Shown here: piece by piece, positions 22,334 through 32,485 of the stretch | Numbering within the stretch: the first letter of the stretch is position 1 | How the letters are laid out: each line of letters opens with the position of its first letter | The notes under the pieces: generated by a model | Told to the model about the DNA's origin: nothing | What the model saw: only the letters and a program-made list of their open reading frames with translations | The model's database searches: none | Translations under genes and position numbers: made by a program | NCBI GenBank assembly: GCA_947650285.1 | Contig: CANTFL010001469.1 | Location: forward strand, 1 to 64,000 | Direction: 5' to 3' | DNA length: 64,000 nucleotides | Source: Hyaloperonospora brassicae | Taxonomy: Eukaryota > Oomycota > Peronosporomycetes > Peronosporales > Peronosporaceae

Positions 22334-22719
22334 CTGAGGACCCTTGGTCTTAGCCGGCTTAGGTGTGGTCTTGTTTGCTGAGACCGTGGTCGCATAAATT
22401 TTCTGGAAAGTAGTCGTCGACTTCGGGAGAGGCGATTTTCGTTAATCATCAATCGTGGTGGACTGCAAATGCGTGGTTGGTGTTAATGGAATTCCCGCCG
22501 ATGAACTGAACGGCGCCACCGGGGGACGCACATCCCGCTTTTACTTGTTCGCGCCAGGGTCGAAACACTTGTTTACCGGTGGACCGTTGCCGCGAGTAGT
22601 ATCGTTACGGGGGACCTGGGATCCCACGATTCGAGACGCCGTGGTATCGTCCGAATGAGCAGCACGAGGAGGTGCCTACGACAACTTACTCATTAGAAGA
22701 GCCTTGTCGCCATCCGCAT

Positions 22720-23127
22720 TCAATCTCGCCGTGGTCGCCACCAAAGATTTTGCCAGTTCCGATACATGCTGCATGCGACCGGCAACTTCCAAGTGGGTAA
22801 AGTCAACCCACTAACGTGAGGTCGAGCAATTGGTGCACCGGTGAACTCGAGGTGATGCTGAACGTGATAAGCGCCTTTGCGTCCGCCGCACTTGGAACTC
22901 GAGTGATAAGGCGAGTAGCAAATACAGCATAGAACGCGTTGGAAGTAACGAGAATGGTAGAGGAAGATCTCCGTGTTGGAGGTTGAGATGTGTGTAACCC
23001 GCTTGAGTTGTTCCGGACATGACACCGCGTCGAAAGTCGCCACAAAAAAATTCGAATCATACACCTCAGAGCCGTATGAGCATCCAAGAGTGACAGATGT
23101 CACCGTACAGGAAACACTGGATCCCAA
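22720..23127 (-). pseudogene. LINE L1 ORF1 segment with CCHC zinc knuckle
   Basis: The open minus-strand stretch of 135 codons contains an exact CX2CX4HX4C knuckle (C67, C70, H75, C80; CCICYSPYHSSSKC) followed by a basic GGRKG. This is typical of retroelement nucleic-acid-binding ORF1/Gag proteins. The same segment in copy L0 (1046-1363) has lost the His and last Cys, and L3 carries a degenerate version near 48.96-49.15 kb. Its link to the coiled-coil part of ORF1 is cut by a stop near 22720 and by the solo LTR at 22080-22333. Confidence 0.6.
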
Positions 23128-23129
23128 AT

Positions 23130-24012
23130 AGCTTGAACAAAGCTTGCTGCCACTCCATTGACTAAGAACCGGACTTTATTGTGCAAGCGATGGCTACCGA
23201 GCGACGTTGCAGGTAGCAATGGAGTGGTAATTTCGTTGCTCTCCAGTGTAGCTGGACACAACATCTAAAGACACTTAGCGCGAAACAGAATTGTCTTGTT
23301 ATGCCGGATCGCAGCAGCCGCTTGATCTGGCATAATAAAAAAAGTCAGGCGCCTCGTTTCGGCGTCCTAACTTGTCCGCTTGGCACCCTTGACCAGTTCC
23401 AGACTCATGACATTGGGCTCCGTTTCGCCCTCGAGTCGTTCAAAGAGTTGTAGAGGCAACGTCTTCTCCAAGATGTAGTGAGGCATTCGCACATACGGAG
23501 GAACAATCGCAGTAACCCCGCCTTCGAGGTACGCTTCGAGAACATTAAGCATCACTACCCTTGTAGCCCATGGGTGCGTGCAGACCATAAGTCCAGGCGG
23601 ACAAGGCAATACGATTCCCCCCCATAATCCATGCCGAAAGACCTCTTTCTCAAGCAGAATAATTGGACGCAGATCATCGTTTCGGCCTCTCAACTCACGC
23701 TCTCGTGGCCGCGCGGATCAGATCTGACATGTGATCCTGAGGTGCATCGGTCCCAGCAACGACATCGGCGGAGAACGGGCGTTCTACATTGATCGAGGTA
23801 GCTCGGTGTGCGTCGGTAGGGTCAGTTCGGTGGAGGTCGTTAAGGTCCGGTCGCCAATTTTTGCCCGAGTCCGGTCGGTCAAATTTGACCGAGTACGGTC
23901 GGCGAATGTCGTCAAAATTAGGTCGGCGAACGTCGCTAACCTCACTGACAGCATCAGTGTGAGCGTTTCAAAGACCTATCGCCTTAATAACGACGTCGGG
24001 TCGGCCGTGTCA
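23130..24012 (-). other. LINE L1 5' region with a 108-codon open frame and 15-bp-like quasi repeats
   Basis: Minus-strand frame 23367-23693 encodes 108 residues with no recognised domain (contains TAIVPPYVRMPHYI). A homologous but broken frame at 49353-49604 in L3 (VIAIVSPYLRMPQYI) argues that it belongs to the element. From about 23800 to 23960 the DNA is a degenerate run of roughly 15-base units built on gtcggcgaa / gtccggtcg, which may be the element's 5' UTR or promoter. Homology to L3 can be followed to about 24010, so the 5' end is near there. Confidence 0.5.
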
Positions 24013-24244
24013 TGACCTTACTCGACAACGCCGAGGCTCACAGGCATACTGCCGCCGCCCCCGTAATCCATCCCTCGATCCTCGCAGAAACTGGGAAGGT
24101 GACAGCGCTTGACGGGCGTGCTGCGTCGCACCGTGAGCTATGGAGCAGAAATGCTTATCTCGCTGCCGTCGGCCGGTCGCATTGATGGTGGCACACTTCC
24201 ACGTTCCAACGGTACAACTTTCGTATAAAGCGCAAATAGGGAAG
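24013..24244. other. Unassigned segment between LINE L1 and the inverted GY fragment
   Basis: A 56-codon plus-strand frame starts at 24012 (MTLLDNAEAH) and ends near 24184, but it shows no recognisable domain and no second copy was found in the window. It may be flanking genomic DNA or an extra piece of the LINE 5' end. Nothing else is seen. Confidence 0.3.
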
Positions 24245-24896
24245 TCCGAGCCTTTATCATGCCATATCTCTTGCCATAGCTATAGCCGTCTACATAGCTG
24301 TAGTAGTCGTCACCAAAGCCTTTGCCATAGCCCTTTCCGTAGACGGAGTAGTCGTCACCGTAGCCTTTGCCATACCCTTTGCCATAGCTGTAGTAGTCGT
24401 CGCCGTATCCCTTGCCATAGCCGTAGTAGTCGTTGCCGGATGCTTTGCCATAGTAGTCCTTGTCGTGGCCATATCCCTTGTAGTCGTGCTTGTCGTAGCC
24501 GTAGCTGTAGTCAGCACCATAGCCCTTGTAGTCCTTTTTGCCATGGTCATAGTCCTTATGCTCGTAGTGGTCGTGCCCATAGTCGTTGTGCTTGTAGGCA
24601 TCGTGACCGTAGTCGTCGTGGCCGTAGTCGTCGTGACCGTAGCTATAGTCCGACGAAGACTCCGTCGCCTTGGCGTCTTCGAGCCGACGGCGATAGTGCG
24701 AGTGACCTTTGTCGTTGTCGTGGACGTGCTTCTTGTGGTGGTCGTGCTTGTGCGAATGGTGTCCGTGCTCGTGATCCTTGTAGTCGCCTAGCTGGCGACG
24801 CGAAAGAATCCCAGTCGAAGCACCACGGGCGTCGGTAGTCTGCAGAACCGAGGCGGCGACGCACAGACTGGACACGGCGAGCAGCTTGGCGTGCAT
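24245..24896 (-). pseudogene. Inverted, 3'-truncated GY gene
   Basis: The ATG is at 24894-24896 and the protein follows the GY sequence for about 210 residues: signal peptide, His block, HDDY repeats and part of the GYGK repeats. Changes include Cys194 to Phe and Gly203 to Val. A 1-bp deletion near 24258 then shifts the frame, and homology ends near 24245, so the open frame runs on through unrelated sequence to a stop at 24138 (252 codons in total). The PDYYSS region and charged tail are missing. The leader has the 5-unit CA run and 'aagacccccaag' of copies 5 and 6, but keeps Thr28-Gly29 and Ser131 of copies 1-3, so it is a mosaic or an older form. Confidence 0.85.
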
Positions 24897-25147
24897 CTTG
24901 GGGGTCTTGATTGGAACGCGAAGGTCAATGGGGTGTCGGGGAATCGGTGGTCGGGTGGTCGGAGGTCGATCGATCGATCTTACGGCTGTTGTGTGTGTGC
25001 CGATGCAAGAAAGCTCAAAAGTGAGAGAGCAAGAAGTTGTCCCGGATGCAGCGTGTCGAGGACGTAGACTAGCAGGTAACCTCTCAGTCGAGAGACTACC
25101 TGCACTAGTAGACGATGGACACGATGCCGAACAGCAATCAGCCACCG
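24897..25147 (-). promoter_or_regulatory. GY upstream region retained with the inverted fragment
   Basis: Homology to the GY spacer continues upstream of the inverted ATG through the (CA)5 run, the initiator-like TCACTTT and the hairpin (near 25083-25121) and stops at about 25147, where LINE L2 begins. The hairpin loop has one T to C change relative to the array. The putative promoter could therefore still transcribe the truncated gene leftwards. Confidence 0.5.
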
Positions 25148-27771
25148 TAAACACAAAGGTCATTATGCTGGACCGTTGCGAAACAGCGCATTTGTAAGCA
25201 CCTATGGCCTAACTATGCCTCCGGCGACGCTGGCATGTTTATTGGTGTTGTGTTGTGACAACAGATTGCGGTGGACGATAACTGAAAAAAGGTGCATCCG
25301 ATCCCTCTGGAGCTTACTTATATTTGCTTGAGGAAAGACTCACACGGTGGAACAACGGTCACAGCTCGCCAGTGCGATCGCCGTTCTTAAAATAAGGTGT
25401 TTAGCTCGGCACCGTGAACCCCCTCACGCCGTGGTTACCAGGCCGCTTAGCTCAATAATGGACTTTGAATGGGGCGTCCGTGATGAAAAGCGGTCCAGTC
25501 TGTGTGTCCCTCTTGAGATAGCTTCTTTACCAATCCAGAAGAGGGGTCTAGTGGTGCCTCGCATTCGAACGAAATTGATGGCTATGGAAGCTACGGCAGT
25601 TGAAAAATGGGCAGCTACTCTTTCTTCGAGGAACTTACTACTTGGTGATTACTTGTGGGGATCGAACGGGTCCGGTCCGGCTTACATCAGGCCTTGTTGG
25701 ACTGAAGACAAGCATCCTCGATATCGAGCGACTCTATGGCAAACCGGGTCCGACATTGTTGGAATGTTTGCGGCTCGGCACGCTCGCCAAGGCGCGGTCA
25801 GGGAAGTCTGCAGACGTGCCGTCTCTTTTACATCGATAGCTGCAGTAGCCTACAATGACGACGGTAGTGTCAAAATTGATGTTCGGCGGGTGTTTGATGA
25901 TCGCCTGCGCGCCGGGGTGCGTGCTGAAGTTGCGGCGTCAGGGCGATTTGATCACCGATGGCTTGTCCACGCCACGCTCAAGGATACGTCGTGGCTGCGA
26001 AATCGACGGGGTACGGCTTACACATTGAACGGAGCCGACTTTGCCATGGGTTTGAGCTACCTTGGTGAGGCAATGTCTTGGGCGACTTTGCAGACTGTCA
26101 TTGTCTTGTTCTCTCGCACGCGTGACATAGTGTCCCAGTCTATGGCGAAGAGACGGCATCTCGGGTCCTTCTGCCTCGCACTTCTTTACAATTTCCCGTC
26201 TCTGGTCTATCGGGCGATGAAACCTGGGTCCCTAATTTCGTACTCAACGAAGGTGCACCAATTCCAAGACTGGCTTCTCACTCGTGAAGGTACATCTCTC
26301 CTGCATTTCGATACGGGTATGGAATGTGGGTTGCAACCCGTCTCGTCGATGACGGCGTGCGATATCTCCGTGTCCTCATCCAGTGGGACTCCTGTCCACT
26401 TTGGCGCGCATCCGGTGCTCACGCGGGTTGTCCACCTGTGGGCCGGTCGTCGACGGTGGCGGCCACATCGAAAGAAACTCAAACAGCTTATCTCCCGGTG
26501 GCGCTAAATTGAAGGAACTAGACTTCTCGAGAAACGGGTTGCAAAGGCGGACTTTCACGTTATATCGGAAGGTTCACCATTAATCACGTGGAGAAACATT
26601 CGACGAATTTGTGCGTCCTTTCCGACCAACTCTCAGACGCTATATCGGCTAAAGAGTAACAGTTTCCCGCTCTGGAATTGGTCGAAGCAAGATCTGTTGG
26701 TACCCGTCCCTGAGTGTGCGGATGCTGGCCCATCTCTGGTAAGCCATATCTTTTGGACATGCCCTAGCGCGCGCCGACACTGGGAATATCTCCTTGATCG
26801 GTGGCGATGGCTTCGTACGTTCCCAGAGGATGGCTTGCATGTCTGGTTGTTTGGACCGGACCTACCGGGGATTCCGCCCAACGCCTGGGACGTTGTCAAG
26901 CAATCTATGAACACAGGCACTGATTTCTTATGAGCTCAGGCTGAGGTCTCCCCGGCAGCTTGAGAGCTGTGACGTTTTGTCGTATCAACGACGCTACATG
27001 CCATCTGGGTCGAGCGCCTCCGCCGCATGGAAGACCCATATCTATCACAGGATGTTCACACAGCTAGGGCCAGGACTATCTTTCGCCGGTCGGTTTGAAG
27101 GTTTCTTGGATCAACATACCAGCCCGACATGGAGGAGGACGGGCAACTGTTTGCGCAGGTACGGTCGGCCTTGGCTGATACCCTCCTCTGCTACGACGAC
27201 CCTTTATTGCTGCACGTACGACCAATCGAACGGTGCCCAGGAGTGCTCTACCTCCTCTTTTTCGATGGAGGATCCCGCGGAAATACAGTTCCAGGCGGAG
27301 CTGGATCTGTTATTGTCCGACTCCACGTTCCGACGCACGCCGCATGCGTTTTTTGGGGTAGCGAGCGTGGTCTATGCCGCTGCCGATACTACTAACAATA
27401 CCGCCGAATACTGGGGGCTCGTCCACGGTCTTCGGCGAGCAAAGGCCAGCGACTACTTACCCCTGTATGTCATTGGGGACAGTGTCCTTGTGCTTGCGCA
27501 ACTCCGGACACGATATCCTCCACGCAAGCAACACTTGGTGCAGTTATTCACCGAAGCAAGCGCCATCGCTAACGATATCCATGTCTCCAGCCGGGGACAT
27601 CATTATCGGACCTAAAACATAATGGCGGATCGACTGGCGAATATCGCTATGGACATAGAAGCTTCGGTTCACGCCCACGCTTCTTCTAATCCCGGTCTAG
27701 TCCAGGAAGCCATGGCCTTCCTTGATTCTGATGTCAATCAATGGTTGGAGACCTCTCAGGCCGAACAATAG
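25148..27771 (+). pseudogene. LINE L2 ORF2 C-terminal half: post-RT domain, zinc-binding region, RNase H (broken)
   Basis: The 386-codon stretch (25347-26507) equals that of L1 except Asn to Asp in SSIMNFEW. The C/H/C zinc-binding region is at 26697-26933 and is identical in protein. RNase H starts with LLFFDGGSRGN in the frame of 27129-27395, then shifts to the frame of 26977-27615 (TNNTAEYWGL, VIGDSVLVLAQL), then has an in-frame TAA (27613-27615) before MADRLANIAMD, ending at TAG 27769-27771. The same frameshift and stop occur in L1, so both copies descend from one already broken sequence. Confidence 0.85.
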
Positions 27772-27935
27772 GTCATACAGGTCCCCGTACAGAAACCGAG
27801 GACCCTGATCATCTCGCAACAGGAGTCTGCGCGCAGGCGTTCCGATGTTCGAGACCTAGTGCTACCTAGTATATAAAGTAGCAGTCACCCCGGTAACCTT
27901 GTTGCCGGGTGCCGGGATATAGTAGGTCGTAAGCG

Positions 27936-28190
27936 TTGTTATGTCGGAGGAAAATTGGAAAGTGTATTGAATTAGTTTTCCTATGAACTTACTCGTCGTG
28001 TTATCTTCTTCTATCTTGTAGCTTTCCCTGATCTTGATGGATTCTAGAACATACACTCAAGGTAGTTCTAGAATCATCAGACTGCACGTGAACCGTTTAC
28101 ACCCTGTCGTATCATCGCTGTCTTGTCACTTGTGCGTAGCATATCACAGTTGGCTTTGTTGACCGTGCATTGACAGTGCACCCATCAACA
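27936..28190 (-). repeat. 3' LTR of the copia element
   Basis: It is 255 bp; read on the minus strand it starts TGTTGATGGG and ends CATAACA. It has one extra A in the run near 27960 relative to the 5' LTR, and substitutions at the 'cggagg' and 'gcatatc' positions. Confidence 0.96.
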
Positions 28191-28201
28191 CTCCCACTCA
28201 C
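28191..28201 (-). other. Polypurine tract of the copia element
   Basis: Minus-strand sequence GTGAGTGGGAG directly abuts the 3' LTR and is purine-rich, as expected for plus-strand DNA priming. The gag-pol stop codon (TGA, 28198-28200) lies within it, only 7 bp from the LTR. Confidence 0.7.
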
Positions 28202-30072
28202 TGTTGATGCTCGGGTCCATCACGTACCTTGATGTCCATTCCGGCACGGAGGTACTGGAATCGCTTGGTGCCGAGTGCCTTCGTTAGTATGTCGGCAAGT
28301 TGATGTTCCGTCTCCTTGTAGATCACCTTTATATCACCGGCCAGAACTTTCTCTCGGACAAAGTGGTGACGTATGTCTACGTGTTTAGTCCGCGCATGGT
28401 ATCCTGGGTTTGTTGCGAGAGCAATGGCTCCTTGATTATCCTCGTAGATGACAGTAGGATTCTTCTGCTCGAATCCGAGGTCAGCCATTAACATCCTTGC
28501 CCATAGTATGTCTTGAGTGCACATGCTTAGCGACATGTATTCAGCCTCAGAAGTACTCAATGCAACGGTGCGTTGGTACTTAGACTTAAATATAACAGGG
28601 CCTCCATTAAGCACCAGCAAAACACCAGATACCGATCGACGGTCGTCCAAGCTGTTTCCCCAATCGGCGTCACTATACGCTGTTAGTTGTTGCTGTAGTT
28701 TGTCAACACTGTAGTGTAATCCAAAACCACTCGTCGAGCGGAGGTATCTTAGCACTTTGATCAGTGCCTTCCAGTGTTGTGAGCCAGGGTTTTCTGCAAA
28801 TCGTCCAAGTTGGCTCACAGGAAATGCTGCGTCTGGTCTGGTCGTGGTCACTATAAACAGCAGTCGTCCCAGCAATTGGCGGTACGGTGTACGACTCATG
28901 GCTTGTCTTTCGACATCGGACTTTGGACTGTTTGCGCTGGACAGTTTCATGCTCTGATCACATGGGTTACCAGTTGGTCGGGCTTGAGTCTGTCCAAACA
29001 TGTCTGCAGTCTCCTCGATGTATCTTTGTTGCGAAATAAACATCTCACGCTTCTTTCGGTCGTACATAACTTCCATTCCAAGCAAGTGCTTCACTGGACC
29101 AAGGTCTTTGGTTTGAAACCGCTGAGAGATTTGTTCTTTCACCTTGCGTACCGTGGTTGCTTCTTTTGCAGCCACAATCATATCATCAACGTATAAGCAC
29201 ACGTACGCCCAGCCTTCACCATCCTTTATCTTGTATATGCATCGATCAGCACCGCACGCGACAAATCCCATCTCCAGTAATGCATTGTGAATCGTCTTAT
29301 TCCAGGCATTTGCAGCCTGCTTAAGTCCGTAAAGCGCGCGATTCAATTTAAGTACAAACTCGCTGCCAATTTTCATCCCTTTGGGTGGTAACAAGTATAC
29401 TTCTTCTTGTAGGTCGGCATTCAGGTAGGCCGTATCAACATCAAGCTGGTCGATCACATATCCTGCTGCGCAGCAAATCGACAATAGCATCCTGATGGAG
29501 TTCATACTGGCGACAGCCGCGTACGTCTCGAAAAAGTTGATACCATATTGTTGCAGGAATCCGAGCGCCACAAGTCGTGCTTTGTATCGACCATCACTCT
29601 TTTTAGCCCATACCCACTTCGATCCAATTGGTTTCATTCCAGGCTTGCGTACAATTGGTGTCCACGTCTTGTTACGCTCATGAGCCGCAAATTCATTCTC
29701 AATAGCTTTAATCCATTGGTATCTGTCAGGTCCATTCACTGCCTCCGCATAAGAGCCAGGTAAATCACGAGCTATCATGGCAACTTCTGCTATCAATGCC
29801 ACATCGCTGTTTATTCGCGATCGCTTGGAAGGAGGTTCGTCATCTTCACTCCCACTGGCTTCATGGTTTTCATTGTATGGCACAATGCTGTTTTCTGTTG
29901 TGGTACTAGTGTTATTGTCTTCCAACAAGAGCTGAACAGGTTGCTCAATTGGTAGCATTTCATCAACACCTCCTCGTGGTCCGGATTCACTTCTCCCACT
30001 GGCATCGTCAGTAAGAACACGATACTGATGCTCGCGACCGGAACGACGCTTAAGTTGTGGACGGAACACCAT
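28198..30072 (-). pseudogene. Copia pol 3' part: reverse transcriptase and RNase H (624 codons, cut from gag-pol by one stop)
   Basis: Reverse transcriptase spans about residues 130-380: KWVWAKK, QLDVDTAYLNA (Asp211, Asp213) and LYVDD (Asp296, Asp297). RNase H spans about 464-600: YSDADW (Asp468), STSEAEY (Glu509), YEDNQGA (Asp545) and a terminal TKHVDIRHHFVRE. All catalytic residues I can check are present. The 25 codons between the preceding TAA (30148-30150) and the ATG at 30070-30072 are open and in the same frame as gag-integrase, so this is the second half of one polyprotein. Whether it is made depends on readthrough or on intact copies elsewhere. Acidic/Ser-rich linker residues 50-90 precede RT. 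Confidence 0.9.
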
Positions 30073-30147
30073 CGCTCCAGAGTCGTGCGGATTGTGTAAT
30101 TCGAGTTCTTGGTGACGAGGTCCTTGTTGAATTACTTGGGAAGTGTG

Positions 30148-32439
30148 TTATTGTTGTTCGTTGTTCATATTTCTTGCAAGATAATGATTGCTTGTCTCAC
30201 TCGAAGGTGTGTTACTGATGTCATTGTCAGAACTCGGTACTTCCATCTCCACATCTTCGACAATTTCGTGCTCTTCCATTTCAACATCTTCATCACCATC
30301 TTGTTGCAAGTTACTTGGTTGATCTCCATCATCGTCATCTTGTCGTATTATTATCATCTTCGGGTGTGGTACAACCGGATTGTCTTCGTAAATGTTACTA
30401 ACTTCACGTTCATCCAACGCGATCGAACGACTGATCTTGATCGTACCAGTCTCCAGATCAAGCACCCTGTAACCCTTGGTGTGTCTTGCATATCCTAACA
30501 GCATGCAGCGAAACCCTTTCGCGTCGAATTTCGTGCGCTTTGAGTCATCGATATGTGCGTATCCAAGTGAACCAAATACTCGTAGGTGAGAAATTTCGGG
30601 CTTCGTCTTAAAGCACAGTTCAAAAGGAGTCTTCTCCTCGTGATTGCAGTTCGTGGTTCTGTTAAGTAAATACACCGCCGTATTCACAGCTTCGGCCCAC
30701 CACTTCTTTGCCACCCGCTTATAATGCATCATGCTTCTGGCCGTCTCAACAATCGTACGGTTCATCCGTTCAGCAACACCGTTTTGTTGAGGACTGTAGG
30801 GTACTGTCTTCTGATGGATGATGCCGTGTTTCTTGCAGTACGAAGCAAACCTCTTGTTTTTGTATTCACCGCCATTGTCAGTACGTATGGCCTTAATACG
30901 AAATCCACACTGCTGCTCCATCTCGGTCCGAAATTCAATGAACTTCGACAGTACTTCACTCTTGGACTTCAGAAAATATACAGTCACTAATCTTGAAAAA
31001 TCGTCCACGAGAGACAATACGTATCGTGACCCACCAGGAGTTGGGTTCTTCATAGGGCCCATGACGTCAGAGTGAATAAGCTGCAGTGGCTGCGTTGTCT
31101 TTGTCTTCGACTCTTGTGGAAAACTCGCGACACACAGTTTCCCTTGTAGACACCCTCCACACAAATTCTTGTTCGTGTCAGGTACTACATTCGGTAGTCC
31201 TTCCGTAGCCTCCTTTGTCTTTTTAAACTTGTTGTGGCTAATGTGACCCATTCGTGCATGCCACAGCTCCCACTTGTTACCAGCGTCTTCATGTTCTACC
31301 AACATCGCGTGCTCATACTTCACATCAAGAGTGTACACGCTTCTCATGCGCTTCGCAGAAATCATCAACACATTATCCTTGTAGATACCGCAGTATTTTT
31401 CACCGAATCGAACGTTGTACCCACGCTGGACGATCTTGGGCACCGCTAGTAGTCGTCTGTCCAGCGTTGGAATGTGCAATACTTCATTCACAGTCACTGC
31501 TGTACCATTCGTACAGCGAAATCGAATGCTTCCTCGTCCAATTGCATTCATGACCGCACCATCGGCAACGCGAACTTGAATGGCTTCTCTAAATTTCTCG
31601 TACTCAAAGAAATCTTCTTCGGCTGGGGTCATATGTGACGAGGCGCCGCTGTCCAACAACCATCCTTTTTTTAATCCGTTTGTGGCCGTGAATGCCATTT
31701 CATTTCCATCATTCTTGGTGGCAGATCGGCACTCAAACTGCTTGTGTCCGATCTTGTTACAGCGGTGACACTTCCCACGAAACGGCTGTTTCTTCTTCCA
31801 GCTCTCTTCTGCACCACGTTGTTTGCGTATTCCACGACCACGATCCTGTTTATGGCCTCCACGACCAACGCGGAAAGCTCCTTCGGAGACCTCTTGCTGC
31901 TGCTTCTTCTTGTGTTCCTTCAACAGCTTTTCTTTCACATCCACCATCGTCACACCCATGGAATTCTCAATGATGGACACAATCATCTCGTACTCTGCCG
32001 GTAAGCTACTCAGCAGAACTGTCATCTGGCGTGCGTCGTCCATGGTATCGCCCACCGCCTCCATACTCAAAACAAGTTCATCGAAACGGTCGAGGTGGCT
32101 CACCATGTCGCCTCCCTCATCCATACGAAATTCGTGCAATCGACGTGTCAGTGCCACTCGATTCTGAAGGTTTGTTTTGTTGTAGTAGTCGCGTAGTGTT
32201 TCCCATGCTTCCTTCGCAGTGCGAGCATGTCGGATCTTCGTCTGATGCTTTACTTCGATCCCTTGAGCAATAATAGCAAACGCCTTCATGTCCTTGACCT
32301 TCCAATCCTCCGTCATCTCCTGCTCCAACTTCACTTCCAAGATGTGCTCTAGCAGGCCCTTCCTCGCAAGTGTCATCTTCATATTGAATTCCCAATGGAA
32401 GTAGTTGTCTGTTCCAAGCAGGTCATCGGGTTTCTTCAT
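30148..32439 (-). CDS. Copia Gag-protease-integrase polyprotein (763 aa)
   Basis: The ATG at 32437-32439 lies 46 bp inside the 5' LTR boundary. Gag of the UBN2/copia type occupies about residues 10-185 (WETLRDYYNKTN, LLSSLPAEYE). The CCHC knuckle is C224, C227, H232, C237. Protease has the active site LLDSGASSHM (Asp263). Integrase has zinc ligands H394, H399, C427, C430 and catalytic Asp458, Asp521, Glu557 (35 residues between the last two, as in the DDE family). A long acidic linker follows and the frame stops at TAA 30148-30150. The frame reopens at once in the same phase. The likely original codon is CAA (one C to T change), because the stop follows a run of CAA codons. Confidence 0.95.
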   Translation of the reverse strand: MKKPDDLLGTDNYFHWEFNMKMTLARKGLLEHILEVKLEQEMTEDWKVKDMKAFAIIAQGIEVKHQTKIRHARTAKEAWETLRDYYNKTNLQNRVALTRRLHEFRMDEGGDMVSHLDRFDELVLSMEAVGDTMDDARQMTVLLSSLPAEYEMIVSIIENSMGVTMVDVKEKLLKEHKKKQQQEVSEGAFRVGRGGHKQDRGRGIRKQRGAEESWKKKQPFRGKCHRCNKIGHKQFECRSATKNDGNEMAFTATNGLKKGWLLDSGASSHMTPAEEDFFEYEKFREAIQVRVADGAVMNAIGRGSIRFRCTNGTAVTVNEVLHIPTLDRRLLAVPKIVQRGYNVRFGEKYCGIYKDNVLMISAKRMRSVYTLDVKYEHAMLVEHEDAGNKWELWHARMGHISHNKFKKTKEATEGLPNVVPDTNKNLCGGCLQGKLCVASFPQESKTKTTQPLQLIHSDVMGPMKNPTPGGSRYVLSLVDDFSRLVTVYFLKSKSEVLSKFIEFRTEMEQQCGFRIKAIRTDNGGEYKNKRFASYCKKHGIIHQKTVPYSPQQNGVAERMNRTIVETARSMMHYKRVAKKWWAEAVNTAVYLLNRTTNCNHEEKTPFELCFKTKPEISHLRVFGSLGYAHIDDSKRTKFDAKGFRCMLLGYARHTKGYRVLDLETGTIKISRSIALDEREVSNIYEDNPVVPHPKMIIIRQDDDDGDQPSNLQQDGDEDVEMEEHEIVEDVEMEVPSSDNDISNTPSSETSNHYLARNMNNEQQ

Positions 32440-32470
32440 CGTACTGGCTTCTGGCAGAGTTCCTTAAGCT

Positions 32471-32485
32471 TTTGGGCTCATAACC
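32471..32485 (-). other. Primer-binding site matching the anticodon arm of initiator tRNA-Met
   Basis: Immediately after the 5' LTR the minus strand reads GGTTATGAGCCCAAA. Its complement contains GGGCTCATAACC, which looks like the anticodon stem-loop of eukaryotic initiator tRNA-Met (anticodon CAT), not its 3' CCA end. Copia of Drosophila and Ty5 of yeast are known to prime from such an internal tRNA-iMet fragment. Confidence 0.75.

Larger units (their letters stand above)
14941..24012 (-). mobile_element. LINE (non-LTR) retrotransposon L1, near full length, inactivated
   Basis: On the minus strand, in order: 5' region (about 24012-23130), ORF1 with a CCHC zinc knuckle, a solo copia LTR inserted at 22080-22333, the rest of ORF1, then ORF2 with AP-type endonuclease, reverse transcriptase, an RT-associated zinc-binding region and RNase H, and a roughly 190-bp 3' UTR. 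The 3' end is placed near 14941 by comparison with L2 (ending near 32760); no poly(A) tail is visible. The 5' end is approximate. EN + RT + RNase H with a CCHC ORF1 fits I/Tad-like LINE clades (established knowledge; the clade was not tested). Nonsense and frameshift mutations make it non-autonomous. Confidence 0.85.

Noticed and set aside
23731..24015. 94-codon plus-strand frame with RVRS repeats
   Set aside because: It is antisense to the LINE 5' region, and its repetition comes from quasi-repeated DNA.
30109..32273. Plus-strand frames across the copia element
   Set aside because: They are shadows of the minus-strand gag-pol frame.
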